From contig DDQE01000016.1 in the NCBI GenBank assembly GCA_002342545.1, forward strand, positions 1-35,053: 35,053 nt of DNA, written 5' to 3'. This DNA is from Caryophanales bacterium UBA2450. Its GTDB lineage: Bacteria; Bacillota_I; Bacilli_A; RFN20; CAG-826. The translations under genes and the position numbers were made by a program. The notes under the pieces were generated by a model that was given only the letters and a program-made list of their open reading frames with translations, did not search any database and was not told the origin of the DNA. Below, one piece after another: positions 23,854 to 32,154 of this stretch. Position 1 is the first letter of the stretch, and every line of letters begins with the position of its first letter.

Positions 23854-24772
23854 AGTATTAATTACCGGTGCAGCGGGTTTTGTTGGTTCTGCAGTTGTAA
23901 AAGAATTACTAAAACATAGTCTTTTCGTATGTGGACTAGACGTGGTGGACAACCCTAGTAATCGTTTACCAAAAAATTCTGAAAATTTCGTTTATATTCA
24001 ATCAGACATTTTTAATATCTCTACGTTTAAAGACATTTGCAAAGAACATAATATTGATACTGTTTACCATTTTGCTTGGGTTGGTAGTGCTGGTCCTCTT
24101 AGAGAGGATTATAACTGCCAGGTTAAAAACGCTATTAATACGGTAGAACTAATGAAAGCTTCTAAGGAAGCTGGATGTAATAGATTTATTGTCGCTGGCA
24201 CTATTATGGAATTTGAGGAATTAGAAGCAATTTGCACTCAAGAAAGCAAGCCTCATACAGCGTATATTTATGGAGTTGGAAAGCAACTTGCCCATTCATT
24301 ATGTAAACCAATCGCAAATAAAATTGGAATTGAATTAGTATGGGCATATATCACTAACGCCTTTGGCGTTGGTGAATTATCACCAAGGCTTGTTAATACC
24401 ACAATTAGAAAATGTATAAATAAAGAGCCTTTACAATTTACTTCAGGAACACAAAATTATGATTTTGTATATATCGATAATGTTGCTAAGGCCTTCTATT
24501 TAATTGGCGAAAAAGGCAAGGCCAATAAAGCTTATACAATTGGAAGTGGACAAGCTCGTCCTCTTAGAGGATTTTTAGAAAAACTTGTTTATACTTGTGA
24601 TAAAGATGCAAAGCCATTATTTGGAGACATCCCTTATACAGGAACCAATATGTCTTTAGAAACATTTGATATTTCTGAATTAGTTAATGATTGTGGATTT
24701 AAACTAGATGTTTCTTTTGAAGAAGGTGTTAGAAGAACATTTGAGTGGCTTAAGAAAGTTGAGAAACAATAA
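23846..24772 (+). CDS. NAD-dependent epimerase/dehydratase (SDR), probable CDP-4-ketosugar reductase or epimerase
   Basis: This 308-residue extended SDR has VLITGAAGFVGSAV at the start (G-x2-G-x2-G), VYHFAWVG, and YIYGVGKQLAH with the catalytic Y-x3-K. It begins with GTG 23846, seven bases after AAGGAG, inside the last eight bases of rfbG. Placed between rfbG and an RfbC-like epimerase, it most likely reduces or epimerises the CDP-4-keto-6-deoxysugar to the final 6-deoxyhexose. The T in the usual S-x23-Y-x3-K triad is replaced by an A-G-T-I context, so the fine chemistry is open. Related reductases act on CDP-6-deoxy-altrose or tyvelose-type routes, and I cannot choose among them. Confidence 0.8.
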   Translation: MNRVLITGAAGFVGSAVVKELLKHSLFVCGLDVVDNPSNRLPKNSENFVYIQSDIFNISTFKDICKEHNIDTVYHFAWVGSAGPLREDYNCQVKNAINTVELMKASKEAGCNRFIVAGTIMEFEELEAICTQESKPHTAYIYGVGKQLAHSLCKPIANKIGIELVWAYITNAFGVGELSPRLVNTTIRKCINKEPLQFTSGTQNYDFVYIDNVAKAFYLIGEKGKANKAYTIGSGQARPLRGFLEKLVYTCDKDAKPLFGDIPYTGTNMSLETFDISELVNDCGFKLDVSFEEGVRRTFEWLKKVEKQ

Positions 24773-24773
24773 T

Positions 24774-25346
24774 ATGATGCAAAAATTTTCGTTTGAAGAA
24801 TTAGAACTAAAAGGCGCTTATCTTATTAAGCCATTTTTCGCTGATGATATTAGAGGTGGATTTGTTAAAGATTATTCAAAAGAATTGTTTTTAGCAAATG
24901 GTATTGATTATGAACTAAAAGAAGTGTTTTACACAATATCCCATAAAGGTGTTATTCGTGCTCTTCATTTTCAGGAAGTTAATCAGCAACCTAAATTAGT
25001 AAGATGTGTATCTGGAAAAGTGTTTGACGTGATTGTTGATCTTAGACCAGATTCTCCAACTTTTAAAAAATGGATGGGTTTCTATTTAAGCGGAGATAAT
25101 ATGAATGAATTATTAATTCCCGCTCATTTTGCTCATGGCTATCTTGTGTTAGAAGACTCAATCGTTTCTTATAAATGTGCCGCTCCATTTGATGGCCCAA
25201 ATGATAGTGGAATTATGTTTAATGATCCAGATATTGGTGTTAAGTGGCCATTTGAAGAAATTGGTGGGATTGATAAATTAATAATTGCAGATAAAGATAA
25301 AAACCTTCAGTCTTTTAAGGAGTATTTTGATAATGGGTGCAAATAA
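24774..25346 (+). CDS. rfbC: RfbC-like 4-keto-6-deoxysugar 3,5-epimerase (cupin)
   Basis: This cupin enzyme of 190 residues belongs to the dTDP-4-dehydrorhamnose 3,5-epimerase family. The catalytic histidine region VIRALHFQE, the VSGKVFDVIVDLRPDSPTF strand pair and IPAHFAHGYLVLED are all present. Its neighbours make a CDP sugar and no dTDP-sugar genes are in view, so its substrate is probably CDP-4-keto-6-deoxyglucose. That would lead to a 6-deoxyhexose epimerised at C3 and/or C5. ATG 24774 comes one base after the SDR stop; there is no strong ribosome binding site, so coupling is likely. Family is certain, substrate inferred. Confidence 0.85.
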   Translation: MMQKFSFEELELKGAYLIKPFFADDIRGGFVKDYSKELFLANGIDYELKEVFYTISHKGVIRALHFQEVNQQPKLVRCVSGKVFDVIVDLRPDSPTFKKWMGFYLSGDNMNELLIPAHFAHGYLVLEDSIVSYKCAAPFDGPNDSGIMFNDPDIGVKWPFEEIGGIDKLIIADKDKNLQSFKEYFDNGCK

Positions 25347-26394
25347 GAAAGCCAAGATCCTGTTTGCTTGTTCTTTAGTTAGTAAAAAACATCATTATGA
25401 TGGTGAAAGAAGAAAATCAACAGATATATTAAGAGTTTTAAAGGATAAATACAAAGTTACGGTGTGCAACTTCACCAAGAATAGTTTTATTCAACTTTTT
25501 AAATTCATCATATGCACTATTTTTTGCAGAAAAAAATTTATCTTTATTGCTAAAGCTCCTTCTGGAGGAAATATTTTATTAAAAATATTACGACTCATAA
25601 AATATAACAGAAACAAAATTGCTTTTTATACCTATGGCAGAGGGTTCCAGGGCGAATATGAGAGCAAAGTTGATTTAAAGAATATTAATTATGCAAGATT
25701 TCTTATTTGTGAAGCTGAAAGCGTTAAAAAGGAAATGATTGAACGTGGAGTTACATGCGATGTATTAGTTTTTCCGTGCTTGAAACATATCTTTGATATT
25801 CAAATACCGCCTTTTGAAGAAAAGAATGTTTTAGAAGGTGTTTTTATTTCTCGTATTGTTGAAGCAAAAGGTTTAATTGATTTGGTTGATGTTTTAGGAG
25901 AAATCAATTCGCAAGGAATAAAAATTAAAGCAACAATTAGTGGTGGATGGGTTGAAAAGCCGGTTGAAGAATATGTTATGAAAGCACAAGAAAGTCGAAA
26001 AGATATTGTCTATCTTGGTCAATCATTTACAATCAACACTATTGAAGATTACAAATTCTTATCTAAATTTGACTTCCATTTTTTCCCAACTAAATTCTTT
26101 CATGATTGTATCCCTGGATCTGCTGTTGATGCTTTTATAGCTGGATTACCTACTATTTGCTCTGAATATGCTAATGCACATGAAATATTTAATGATGATG
26201 TAGCTTATTTCTTTGAATTTTGTTCCAAAGATGATTTTAAGAAGAAATTGATTTATATTTATGAACATCAGAAAGAGCTTTATAGCAAAAGAGTTAATTG
26301 TATAAAAGAAGCTAAAAAATATTCGGAAGAAAGTTTTGCAGTTTTCTTTGCTGAATTATTGAAAAAATCTATTAGCGGAGGCCAACATAAATGA
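25333..26394 (+). CDS. GT4-like glycosyltransferase
   Basis: This glycosyltransferase of 353 residues has a GT-B fold. The N-terminal half is basic, with IAKAPSGGNILLKIL. The C-terminal half has GVFISRIVEAKGLIDLV, TISGGWVEKP and IVYLGQ, then FHDCIPGSAVDAFIAGLPTI, where the usual E-x7-E is replaced by D-x7-D. It may still work. ATG 25333 stands ten bases after AAGGAG and lies within the end of the epimerase gene. The adjacent sugar-nucleotide genes suggest it transfers one of those deoxysugars or heptose, but that cannot be read directly. Confidence 0.85.
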   Translation: MGANKKAKILFACSLVSKKHHYDGERRKSTDILRVLKDKYKVTVCNFTKNSFIQLFKFIICTIFCRKKFIFIAKAPSGGNILLKILRLIKYNRNKIAFYTYGRGFQGEYESKVDLKNINYARFLICEAESVKKEMIERGVTCDVLVFPCLKHIFDIQIPPFEEKNVLEGVFISRIVEAKGLIDLVDVLGEINSQGIKIKATISGGWVEKPVEEYVMKAQESRKDIVYLGQSFTINTIEDYKFLSKFDFHFFPTKFFHDCIPGSAVDAFIAGLPTICSEYANAHEIFNDDVAYFFEFCSKDDFKKKLIYIYEHQKELYSKRVNCIKEAKKYSEESFAVFFAELLKKSISGGQHK

Positions 26395-27401
26395 TTATTA
26401 CCAAGACTCCGTTTAGAATGAGCTTTTTTGGTGGCGGAACTGATATCCCTGAATTCTTCAATTCAAATAAAGGCGCTGTGATTTCAACAACATTTGATAA
26501 ATTTGTTTATGTCACAGTTAGACATTTACCAAGATTTTTTGATTATACAACCGAGATTATTTATTCAAAACAAGAAAGAGTTAAAAGGATTAGTGATATT
26601 GCTCATCCAATGGTTAGAAACGCCATGAACTATTTGGATATGCACGAGCTTCATATTGCATATGATGCAGATTTACCTGCAAAATCTGGTTTAGGGACAT
26701 CGTCTACTTTTGCTGTGGGCTTGCTAAACGCTTTTTATTCTTTGAAAGGATTAAAAGCATCGAAAAAGAAGCTTGCTTTAGATGCAATTCATGTGGAAAG
26801 AGAAATGTGCAAAGAAGCAGGTGGATGGCAAGACCAAATTGCAGCGGCATTTGGTGGTTTCAATAGAATTGATTTTGATTCAAATGGATTTAAAGTCACT
26901 CCTATTAAAATTAGCAAAAAAAGAAAAAAAGAGTTAAACGATAACTTATTGCTTTTTTTCACCGGTTTTACAAGGTTTTCTGCTGATGTACAAAAAGATA
27001 CAATGTCCGAACTTTTTGATAAGAATGCTATGTATTTAGAAATGCTAAAACTAGTTGATGAAGCACAAAAAATTTTAGAGAATAACAAAATTTCCTTAGA
27101 TGAATTTGGTAAATTGCTTAATAAAACTTGGATGATCAAAAGAAAAACCGGATCAAGCATTTCTAATTCGAAAATAGATGAATTATATAATAAAGCAATT
27201 GCCGCCGGTGCTTTAGGAGGAAAGATTCTTGGAGCAGGCGGAGGCGGTTTCTTCCTCTTTTATGTACCTCGTGAAAAACAAAATGATGTCAAGAAGGCTT
27301 TAGGGTTACTTGAAGTGCCTTTTGAGTTTGAAAATAAAGGTACACAAGTTATTTATGATGGCCCTGAGGTGTATGATAAGCACACAAAAATTGAAGAGTA
27401 G
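26391..27401 (+). CDS. hddA: D-glycero-alpha-D-manno-heptose 7-phosphate kinase
   Basis: This GHMP-family kinase phosphorylates C1 of heptose-7-phosphate in the GDP-D-glycero-alpha-D-manno-heptose pathway. The 336-residue protein starts with MIITKTPFRMSFFGGGTDIP, has the GHMP ATP loop LPAKSGLGTSSTFAVG, HVEREMCKEAGGWQDQ near the active site, and ILGAGGGGFFLFYV at the C-terminal motif. The start overlaps the previous stop (ATGA). The next genes supply the other three activities of the pathway, so assignment to HddA rather than another GHMP kinase is well supported. Confidence 0.92.
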   Translation: MIITKTPFRMSFFGGGTDIPEFFNSNKGAVISTTFDKFVYVTVRHLPRFFDYTTEIIYSKQERVKRISDIAHPMVRNAMNYLDMHELHIAYDADLPAKSGLGTSSTFAVGLLNAFYSLKGLKASKKKLALDAIHVEREMCKEAGGWQDQIAAAFGGFNRIDFDSNGFKVTPIKISKKRKKELNDNLLLFFTGFTRFSADVQKDTMSELFDKNAMYLEMLKLVDEAQKILENNKISLDEFGKLLNKTWMIKRKTGSSISNSKIDELYNKAIAAGALGGKILGAGGGGFFLFYVPREKQNDVKKALGLLEVPFEFENKGTQVIYDGPEVYDKHTKIEE

Positions 27402-27402
27402 T

Positions 27403-28680
27403 ATGAAAACGGTGATTATGGCCGGTGGTCGAGGAACAAGAATCGCCTCTTTAAATGATTCAATACCTAAGCCTCTGTTTGAGATATGTGGCAAACCAGT
27501 TTTAGAACATGAGATATTGTCACTAAAAGAGCAAGGATTAAAAGATTTCATTATCACCGTAGGCTATATGCATGAAAAAATCATTGATTATTTTGGCGAT
27601 GGAAAACGTTGGAATGTCAACATTGAATATTTTATAGAAGATAAACCACTGGGGAATGCTGGGGCTATTTTTAAAATTAAAGATAAACTTAAATCAGATT
27701 TTCTTTTAATTAACGCTGATTCTTTGTTTAATATTGATATAAATAGGTTTTTAACCTTTCATAATCAAAAAAATGGTCTTGCCACTATTTTTACGCATCC
27801 AAATTCTCACCCTTTTGATAGTGGCTTGGTTATTACAGATGATAATAATTGTGTTTTAAAATGGCTATCCAAAGAAGATGAAAGACCTACTTGGTACAAA
27901 AATAGAGTTAATGCTGGTATTCACATTCTTTCTCCTAAACTATTCGATAAAACAATTGATAAAGAAAAAATTGATTTAGATAGAGATATTCTTAAGCCGC
28001 TTTGTAATTCTGGGAAATTATTTGCATATGATTCTCCAGAATATGTAAGGGATATGGGTACACCAGAAAGATTTCAGAATGTTTGCGATGATTTTTCAAA
28101 AGGAATTGTCCAAAAACACAATCTCCTTAAAAAGCAAAAAGCAATATTTTTGGATCGTGATGGAACAATTAATAAATATAAGGGTTTTATTCGAAACATT
28201 GATGATTTTGAACTAATTGATGGCGTTAGCGATGCAATAAGGCTTATAAACGCTTCTGAATATCTATCGATTGTAATTACTAATCAACCTGTAATCGCTA
28301 GAGGCGAAGTGTCTTTAGAAGAATTAAACGAAATACATAATAAAATGGAAACGCTTCTCGGAAATGATGGAGCGTATATTGATAAGATTTATTTTTGTCC
28401 ACATCATCCAGATAAAGGCTTTGAAGGAGAACGAATTGAATATAAAATTGATTGTGACTGTCGAAAACCAAAACCGGGGTTGTTAATTAAAGCATCACAA
28501 GAGTATAATATTGACTTATCTCAATCATGGATGATTGGAGATAGCGATATAGATATTATTGCTGGTAAACGTGCAGGTTGCAAAACCATTTATATCGGTT
28601 CTAAACCGCTTGATATCGAATGTGATTATAAAACTGATAGTTTGCTAAGCGCTGTGAAAATTATTATGGAGTCAAAATGA
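27403..28680 (+). CDS. hddC: HddC-GmhB fusion: heptose-1-phosphate guanylyltransferase and heptose-bisphosphate phosphatase
   Basis: Two enzymes are joined in 425 residues. The N-terminal part (about 1-235) is a nucleotidyltransferase: MAGGRGTRIASLNDSIPKPL, GNAGAIF and INADSLF, ending in DMGTPERFQNV. It would load heptose-1-phosphate onto GTP. The C-terminal part (about 245-420) is a HAD phosphatase like GmhB: IFLDRDGTIN with D251 and D253, VITNQPVIARGE, the zinc-binding FCPHHP and CDCRKPKPG, and MIGDSDIDI. It removes the C7 phosphate from the bisphosphate. The start at 27403 is one base after the hddA stop. Fusion puts two consecutive steps in one protein, and GmhA and HddA next door complete the route. 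Confidence 0.92.
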   Translation: MKTVIMAGGRGTRIASLNDSIPKPLFEICGKPVLEHEILSLKEQGLKDFIITVGYMHEKIIDYFGDGKRWNVNIEYFIEDKPLGNAGAIFKIKDKLKSDFLLINADSLFNIDINRFLTFHNQKNGLATIFTHPNSHPFDSGLVITDDNNCVLKWLSKEDERPTWYKNRVNAGIHILSPKLFDKTIDKEKIDLDRDILKPLCNSGKLFAYDSPEYVRDMGTPERFQNVCDDFSKGIVQKHNLLKKQKAIFLDRDGTINKYKGFIRNIDDFELIDGVSDAIRLINASEYLSIVITNQPVIARGEVSLEELNEIHNKMETLLGNDGAYIDKIYFCPHHPDKGFEGERIEYKIDCDCRKPKPGLLIKASQEYNIDLSQSWMIGDSDIDIIAGKRAGCKTIYIGSKPLDIECDYKTDSLLSAVKIIMESK

Positions 28681-29327
28681 AAAAATATACATTAGAAGAT
28701 TTAATTAGACGATACCCAGTATTGGATTTATGTAAGAATGATATTGTGTCTTCTTATTGTATTTTAGAAGAAACATTTTCTTCTGGAAATAAGTTGCTGA
28801 TTGCTGGGAATGGCGGATCATCTGCTGATGCTGAACATATTGTTGGTGAATTAATGAAAGGATTCAAAAACAGTAGGCCAGTTCCAGATTCATTCAAAAA
28901 ATCTCTTTTTGGTGTCGATTCAAAATATGGAGAACTTCTTTCATCAAAACTCCAGTGCCCACTCCAAGCAATTTCGTTATCTAACGCAACTTCTTTAAAC
29001 ACTGCTTTTATTAATGATGTTGATGGTGGTGGAGAACTATTGTTTGCTCAACAAGTTTATGGATATGGCAAAAAAGGAGATACTTTGCTTACTATATCTA
29101 CATCTGGAAATTCTAAAAATGTTCTTTTAGCTTGCGTTGTGGCAAAAGCCATCGGAATGAAAGTGATTGCTTTAACGGGTAAAGATGGAGGAAAGATTAA
29201 AGAATTTGCAGATGTTTCTATTATTGTTCCATGTGAAGAAACATTTATGATTCAGGAATTACATTTACCTATTTATCATTATCTTTGCTTGGCTCTTGAA
29301 GACAAATTTTATGGAAACAAAGAATAA
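28677..29327 (+). CDS. gmhA: sedoheptulose-7-phosphate isomerase
   Basis: This SIS-domain enzyme turns sedoheptulose-7-phosphate into heptose-7-phosphate, the entry to the heptose pathway. IAGNGGSSADAEHIVGELM (about 41-59) holds the phosphate loop and metal-binding glutamate, TISTSGNSKNVL the second phosphate loop, and IQELHLPIYH the conserved histidine. It has 216 residues, slightly longer than most, owing to an insert with FKKSLFGVDSKYGELL. It overlaps the HddC-GmhB stop by four bases (ATGA). With HddA and HddC-GmhB it makes GDP-D-glycero-alpha-D-manno-heptose. Confidence 0.93.
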   Translation: MKKYTLEDLIRRYPVLDLCKNDIVSSYCILEETFSSGNKLLIAGNGGSSADAEHIVGELMKGFKNSRPVPDSFKKSLFGVDSKYGELLSSKLQCPLQAISLSNATSLNTAFINDVDGGGELLFAQQVYGYGKKGDTLLTISTSGNSKNVLLACVVAKAIGMKVIALTGKDGGKIKEFADVSIIVPCEETFMIQELHLPIYHYLCLALEDKFYGNKE

Positions 29328-30501
29328 AAAAATTCTGTTTATTACATATCGAAACTTTTTTCCAATTACATCTGGCGAAAAGATAACTATGATGCAAAAT
29401 CTTATTATTTTATCAAAGCATTTCGATGTTGATTGTTTGATATTGGATGATGGGACTTCTTCTACTTCATCAAACAACGAACTAAAGAAATATGCTAAAA
29501 ATATTACATATATTAAACAAAGCTCATTGTTATTCAAAGCATGTCATTGTATTTTTAATCTATTTTTTGGTAAGCCACTTCAAAATGGATATTTTTATTC
29601 TAGAAAAATGAAAAAATACATAACAGATAATTATAAAAAATATGACGCTCTCTTTTGTATGCATATGAGAACTGGACAATATGTTGAGCATATAAAAGAT
29701 ATTAAAAAATATATTGATTGCCCTGATTGCATAACTTTAAACAGCAAAAATGAGTATATGAATTCTAAAGGTCTTAGGAAAATTCTTTTCAAAATTGATT
29801 ATAAATATACAAGACGATACGAACCAAAATTATATGAATCGTTTAACAGCATATATGTAATAAATGAAAGAGATAAACAAATGCTTTTTCAGATGAATGA
29901 AAAATTAAAGAATAAGTTGTTTGTTCTCTACAATTATGTTAGAGATTTGGGTTATAAAAAAGAAAATGAAATCATTAACGGCAACAGCATTTGTTTTTTA
30001 GGACGCGTTGCTTATGGACCAAATACAGCCGCCATTAAATATTTCGTTAAAGAAATCTTTCCTTCTTTAAAAGAAAAATATCCTGATTTAGTTTTTAATG
30101 TTTATGGTGGATCTGTAACAAAAGCAATTAAAAAATTAGAAAAAATAAATGGCGTCAAAATACATGGATTTGTTGACGATGTCGCAAAAGAAATCCAATC
30201 AAACAATTTTGTTGTTGCTCCAATGATTAGTGGCTCAGGCACTCAAAACAAGATATTAGAATGCATGATGCTTAAAAAGTTAGTAATTACAACAAAAATT
30301 GGCATTGATGGGTTAGACGACATTTCTAACAGAGAGATAATAACATGCTATGATAAAAACGATTTTATTAAGCAGTGCTTATATTTTTTATCGTCAAATT
30401 CAATCTCCTCCCGAAAAGAAATAGAATCTTCTGCACAACAATATATTCTTTCGTATTATTCGTTTGCAAATTCAGAAAAGCAATTACTTAGCGGTATATA
30501 A
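29311..30501 (+). CDS. GT4-like glycosyltransferase
   Basis: This glycosyltransferase has 396 residues and the layout of the WcaI/Glyco_trans_1_4 type. ILFITYRNFFPITSGEKITM is the acceptor-side start. The C-terminal half has ICFLGRVAYGPNTAAIKYF, FNVYGGSV, VKIHGFVDD and the donor segment SGSGTQNKILECMMLKKLV. ATG 29311 is used; a TTG five codons earlier lies inside gmhA and the start overlaps its stop by 17 bases. A hairpin terminator ends the operon just after this gene. The heptose is a likely donor because the gene follows the heptose genes, but this is a guess from order. Confidence 0.87.
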   Translation: METKNKKILFITYRNFFPITSGEKITMMQNLIILSKHFDVDCLILDDGTSSTSSNNELKKYAKNITYIKQSSLLFKACHCIFNLFFGKPLQNGYFYSRKMKKYITDNYKKYDALFCMHMRTGQYVEHIKDIKKYIDCPDCITLNSKNEYMNSKGLRKILFKIDYKYTRRYEPKLYESFNSIYVINERDKQMLFQMNEKLKNKLFVLYNYVRDLGYKKENEIINGNSICFLGRVAYGPNTAAIKYFVKEIFPSLKEKYPDLVFNVYGGSVTKAIKKLEKINGVKIHGFVDDVAKEIQSNNFVVAPMISGSGTQNKILECMMLKKLVITTKIGIDGLDDISNREIITCYDKNDFIKQCLYFLSSNSISSRKEIESSAQQYILSYYSFANSEKQLLSGI

Positions 30502-30504
30502 AAA

Positions 30505-30552
30505 TTTGGCAAAACAAAATTAGTTATTATGGGGTTTTATCCAAAACTTTTT
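30505..30552 (+). terminator. terminator of the long polysaccharide operon
   Basis: TTTGG-C-AAAAC pairs with GTTTT-AT-CCAAA (small internal bulge) over a 16-20 base loop, followed by ACTTTTTTG. It is AT-rich, so moderately strong. Confidence 0.6.
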
Positions 30553-30630
30553 TGCGTTATGATGTTTTGTGTAACATTACTTTTTGATGATATTATTGGG
30601 ATTTAGGAGAATTAAAACTAAATTGTTTTA

Positions 30631-30659
30631 TTGATAATGCTTAATGGTTTGTATAAAAT
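30631..30659 (+). promoter_or_regulatory. wzx: promoter of the wzx-licD-dehydrogenase operon
   Basis: TTGATA (30631-30636), a 17-base spacer and TAAAAT (30654-30659). Transcription would begin near 30666, giving a leader of about 60 bases that starts inside the inverted repeat described next. Confidence 0.6.
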
Positions 30660-30707
30660 ATAAAAATTATACTGTGTAAACAAGTATAATAATTATAGAA
30701 CCATTAA
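30641..30707. repeat. nested inverted repeats at the wzx promoter
   Basis: The outer arms TTAATGGTT (30641-30649) and AACCATTAA (30699-30707) are perfect complements. Inner arms ATTATAC (30666-30672) and GTATAAT (30684-30690) form a second stem. The outer left arm lies inside the promoter spacer, so the pair could be an operator or a leader structure. Confidence 0.55.
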
Positions 30708-30728
30708 AAAAAGTATTTAGATTATTGC

Positions 30729-32153
30729 ATGAAAATTAAAAAACTTAAAAACATCTACATTTATTTGCTGTCGTTTGGCGCATCTGCGGTTGGTATTTTT
30801 CTTAATTTCTTTTTAGCAAGGGTTCTTCAAGCTGAACAATATGGTCAGATTCAATACCTTGTTGCTTTAGCAACAACGTGTTCCCAAATCTTAATTTTCG
30901 GTTTGAATATGTTTTTGATTAGAGAAGCAAAAAACGAAAAACAAAAAGGAGAAGCAGTTAATAAATGTTTTAGTGTTTATTTAGGCATTGTTTTGTTTTT
31001 TGCCCCGATACTTTTCTATGTTTTAAATAACCATGTCACAAAAACAGCGAATAATACCGCTGCTACTTTAATGGTGTTTGTTGTTGCTATTTTAATGGGA
31101 TTGAATTTGCTTGTTTCTGCCTATTATCAAGGTAGCGGAAAATATCATATTTCAATTATTTTTGAAAATCTATTGCCTAAATTATTTTTGCTTTTAACAG
31201 CAATAATATTCATGGTTGTTGGCAAATTAACCAATTTCCAAGAGAATTATTTACTCTTCTATATTATTTTCTATTCTCTTGTTGCTATTCCGTTCACTTT
31301 GAAATTATTTAGAAAGATTAATTTCAATATTGGTAAAAGTGAATTTGCTTCAATGTTCTTCTTTTTTGGTGTAACAGTCACCTATTCACTTGGGAACAAT
31401 TTAACAAAAGTTCTCCAAGGTGGTTTATATGAAAATGACGTCGCTCTTGGAATTATTTCTGTTTCTATCAGTATCATTTCATTGGTCAAAGTTTTTACTT
31501 CCGTTTTAGATAATCTTATTAAACCTATTTTCGCCAAAAAGAAGAGAGAAAACGATATAGAGGGATTATTTGATGCATATCGATTTGAAACTCGTGTTAA
31601 TTCTTACGTTGCCGTTCCTCTTTATTTGTTCTTCATCATCCATCCAACAATGTTCCTTGCGTTATTTGGCCAATCATATGTTGTATATCCATATATACTC
31701 ACTATCATTGCCGCCGCTAATGCTGTTAATGATTTAACAGGATCTAATGGGACCTTGCTTGCTATGACCGGCAAAGAAAAATGGGAATTGTTTAATGGCC
31801 TTTTGTATTTTGGAGTTTATTTTTTGAGCATATTTATTTTTTCTTTTGACAAAATATATGGTTTATCTTATGCATTACTTGTTTCTCAAGTAGTGGTAAA
31901 TATCGCCAAATATACTGAAGTTTGGCTAATATATAAAACCCCGCCTTTAAACAAAAAGACAATTCTTTCTATTTTGCTTATTTTAGTAGCTAATTTCGCA
32001 ATCATCTTTGTGATGAGATTTATAAATATTAATGTTTGGGTTTGGTTAGCGATTGGCATTGTCATAGGCATTATTTTGGTTTTTGGCAATTTCTTTGTTA
32101 TTTCGTTATATAGAAAAAAAGATTTTAAACAGTTATTAAATGTGAGGCTCTAA
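30729..32153 (+). CDS. wzx: polysaccharide flippase (Wzx, MOP superfamily)
   Basis: This multi-helix membrane protein of 474 residues moves lipid-linked repeat units across the membrane. It opens with KIKKLKNIYIYLLSFGASAVG and LARVLQAEQYGQIQYL, the usual Wzx/RfbX start where a short basic tail leads to the first helix and an A-x-x-x-x-Y-G pattern follows. About 12-14 hydrophobic helices fill the rest. It has its own promoter and heads a second operon with LicD and a dehydrogenase. No strong ribosome binding site is visible before ATG 30729. Confidence 0.9.
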   Translation: MKIKKLKNIYIYLLSFGASAVGIFLNFFLARVLQAEQYGQIQYLVALATTCSQILIFGLNMFLIREAKNEKQKGEAVNKCFSVYLGIVLFFAPILFYVLNNHVTKTANNTAATLMVFVVAILMGLNLLVSAYYQGSGKYHISIIFENLLPKLFLLLTAIIFMVVGKLTNFQENYLLFYIIFYSLVAIPFTLKLFRKINFNIGKSEFASMFFFFGVTVTYSLGNNLTKVLQGGLYENDVALGIISVSISIISLVKVFTSVLDNLIKPIFAKKKRENDIEGLFDAYRFETRVNSYVAVPLYLFFIIHPTMFLALFGQSYVVYPYILTIIAAANAVNDLTGSNGTLLAMTGKEKWELFNGLLYFGVYFLSIFIFSFDKIYGLSYALLVSQVVVNIAKYTEVWLIYKTPPLNKKTILSILLILVANFAIIFVMRFININVWVWLAIGIVIGIILVFGNFFVISLYRKKDFKQLLNVRL

Positions 32154-32154
32154 T

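Noticed and set aside
22013..25346. dTDP-rhamnose pathway
   Set aside because: The first two enzymes match the CDP-glucose branch (RfbF, RfbG), and no RfbA, RfbB or RfbD is present.
26789..27160. 123-codon open frame antisense to hddA
   Set aside because: It overlaps the conserved GHMP kinase coding sequence and has no signals of its own.
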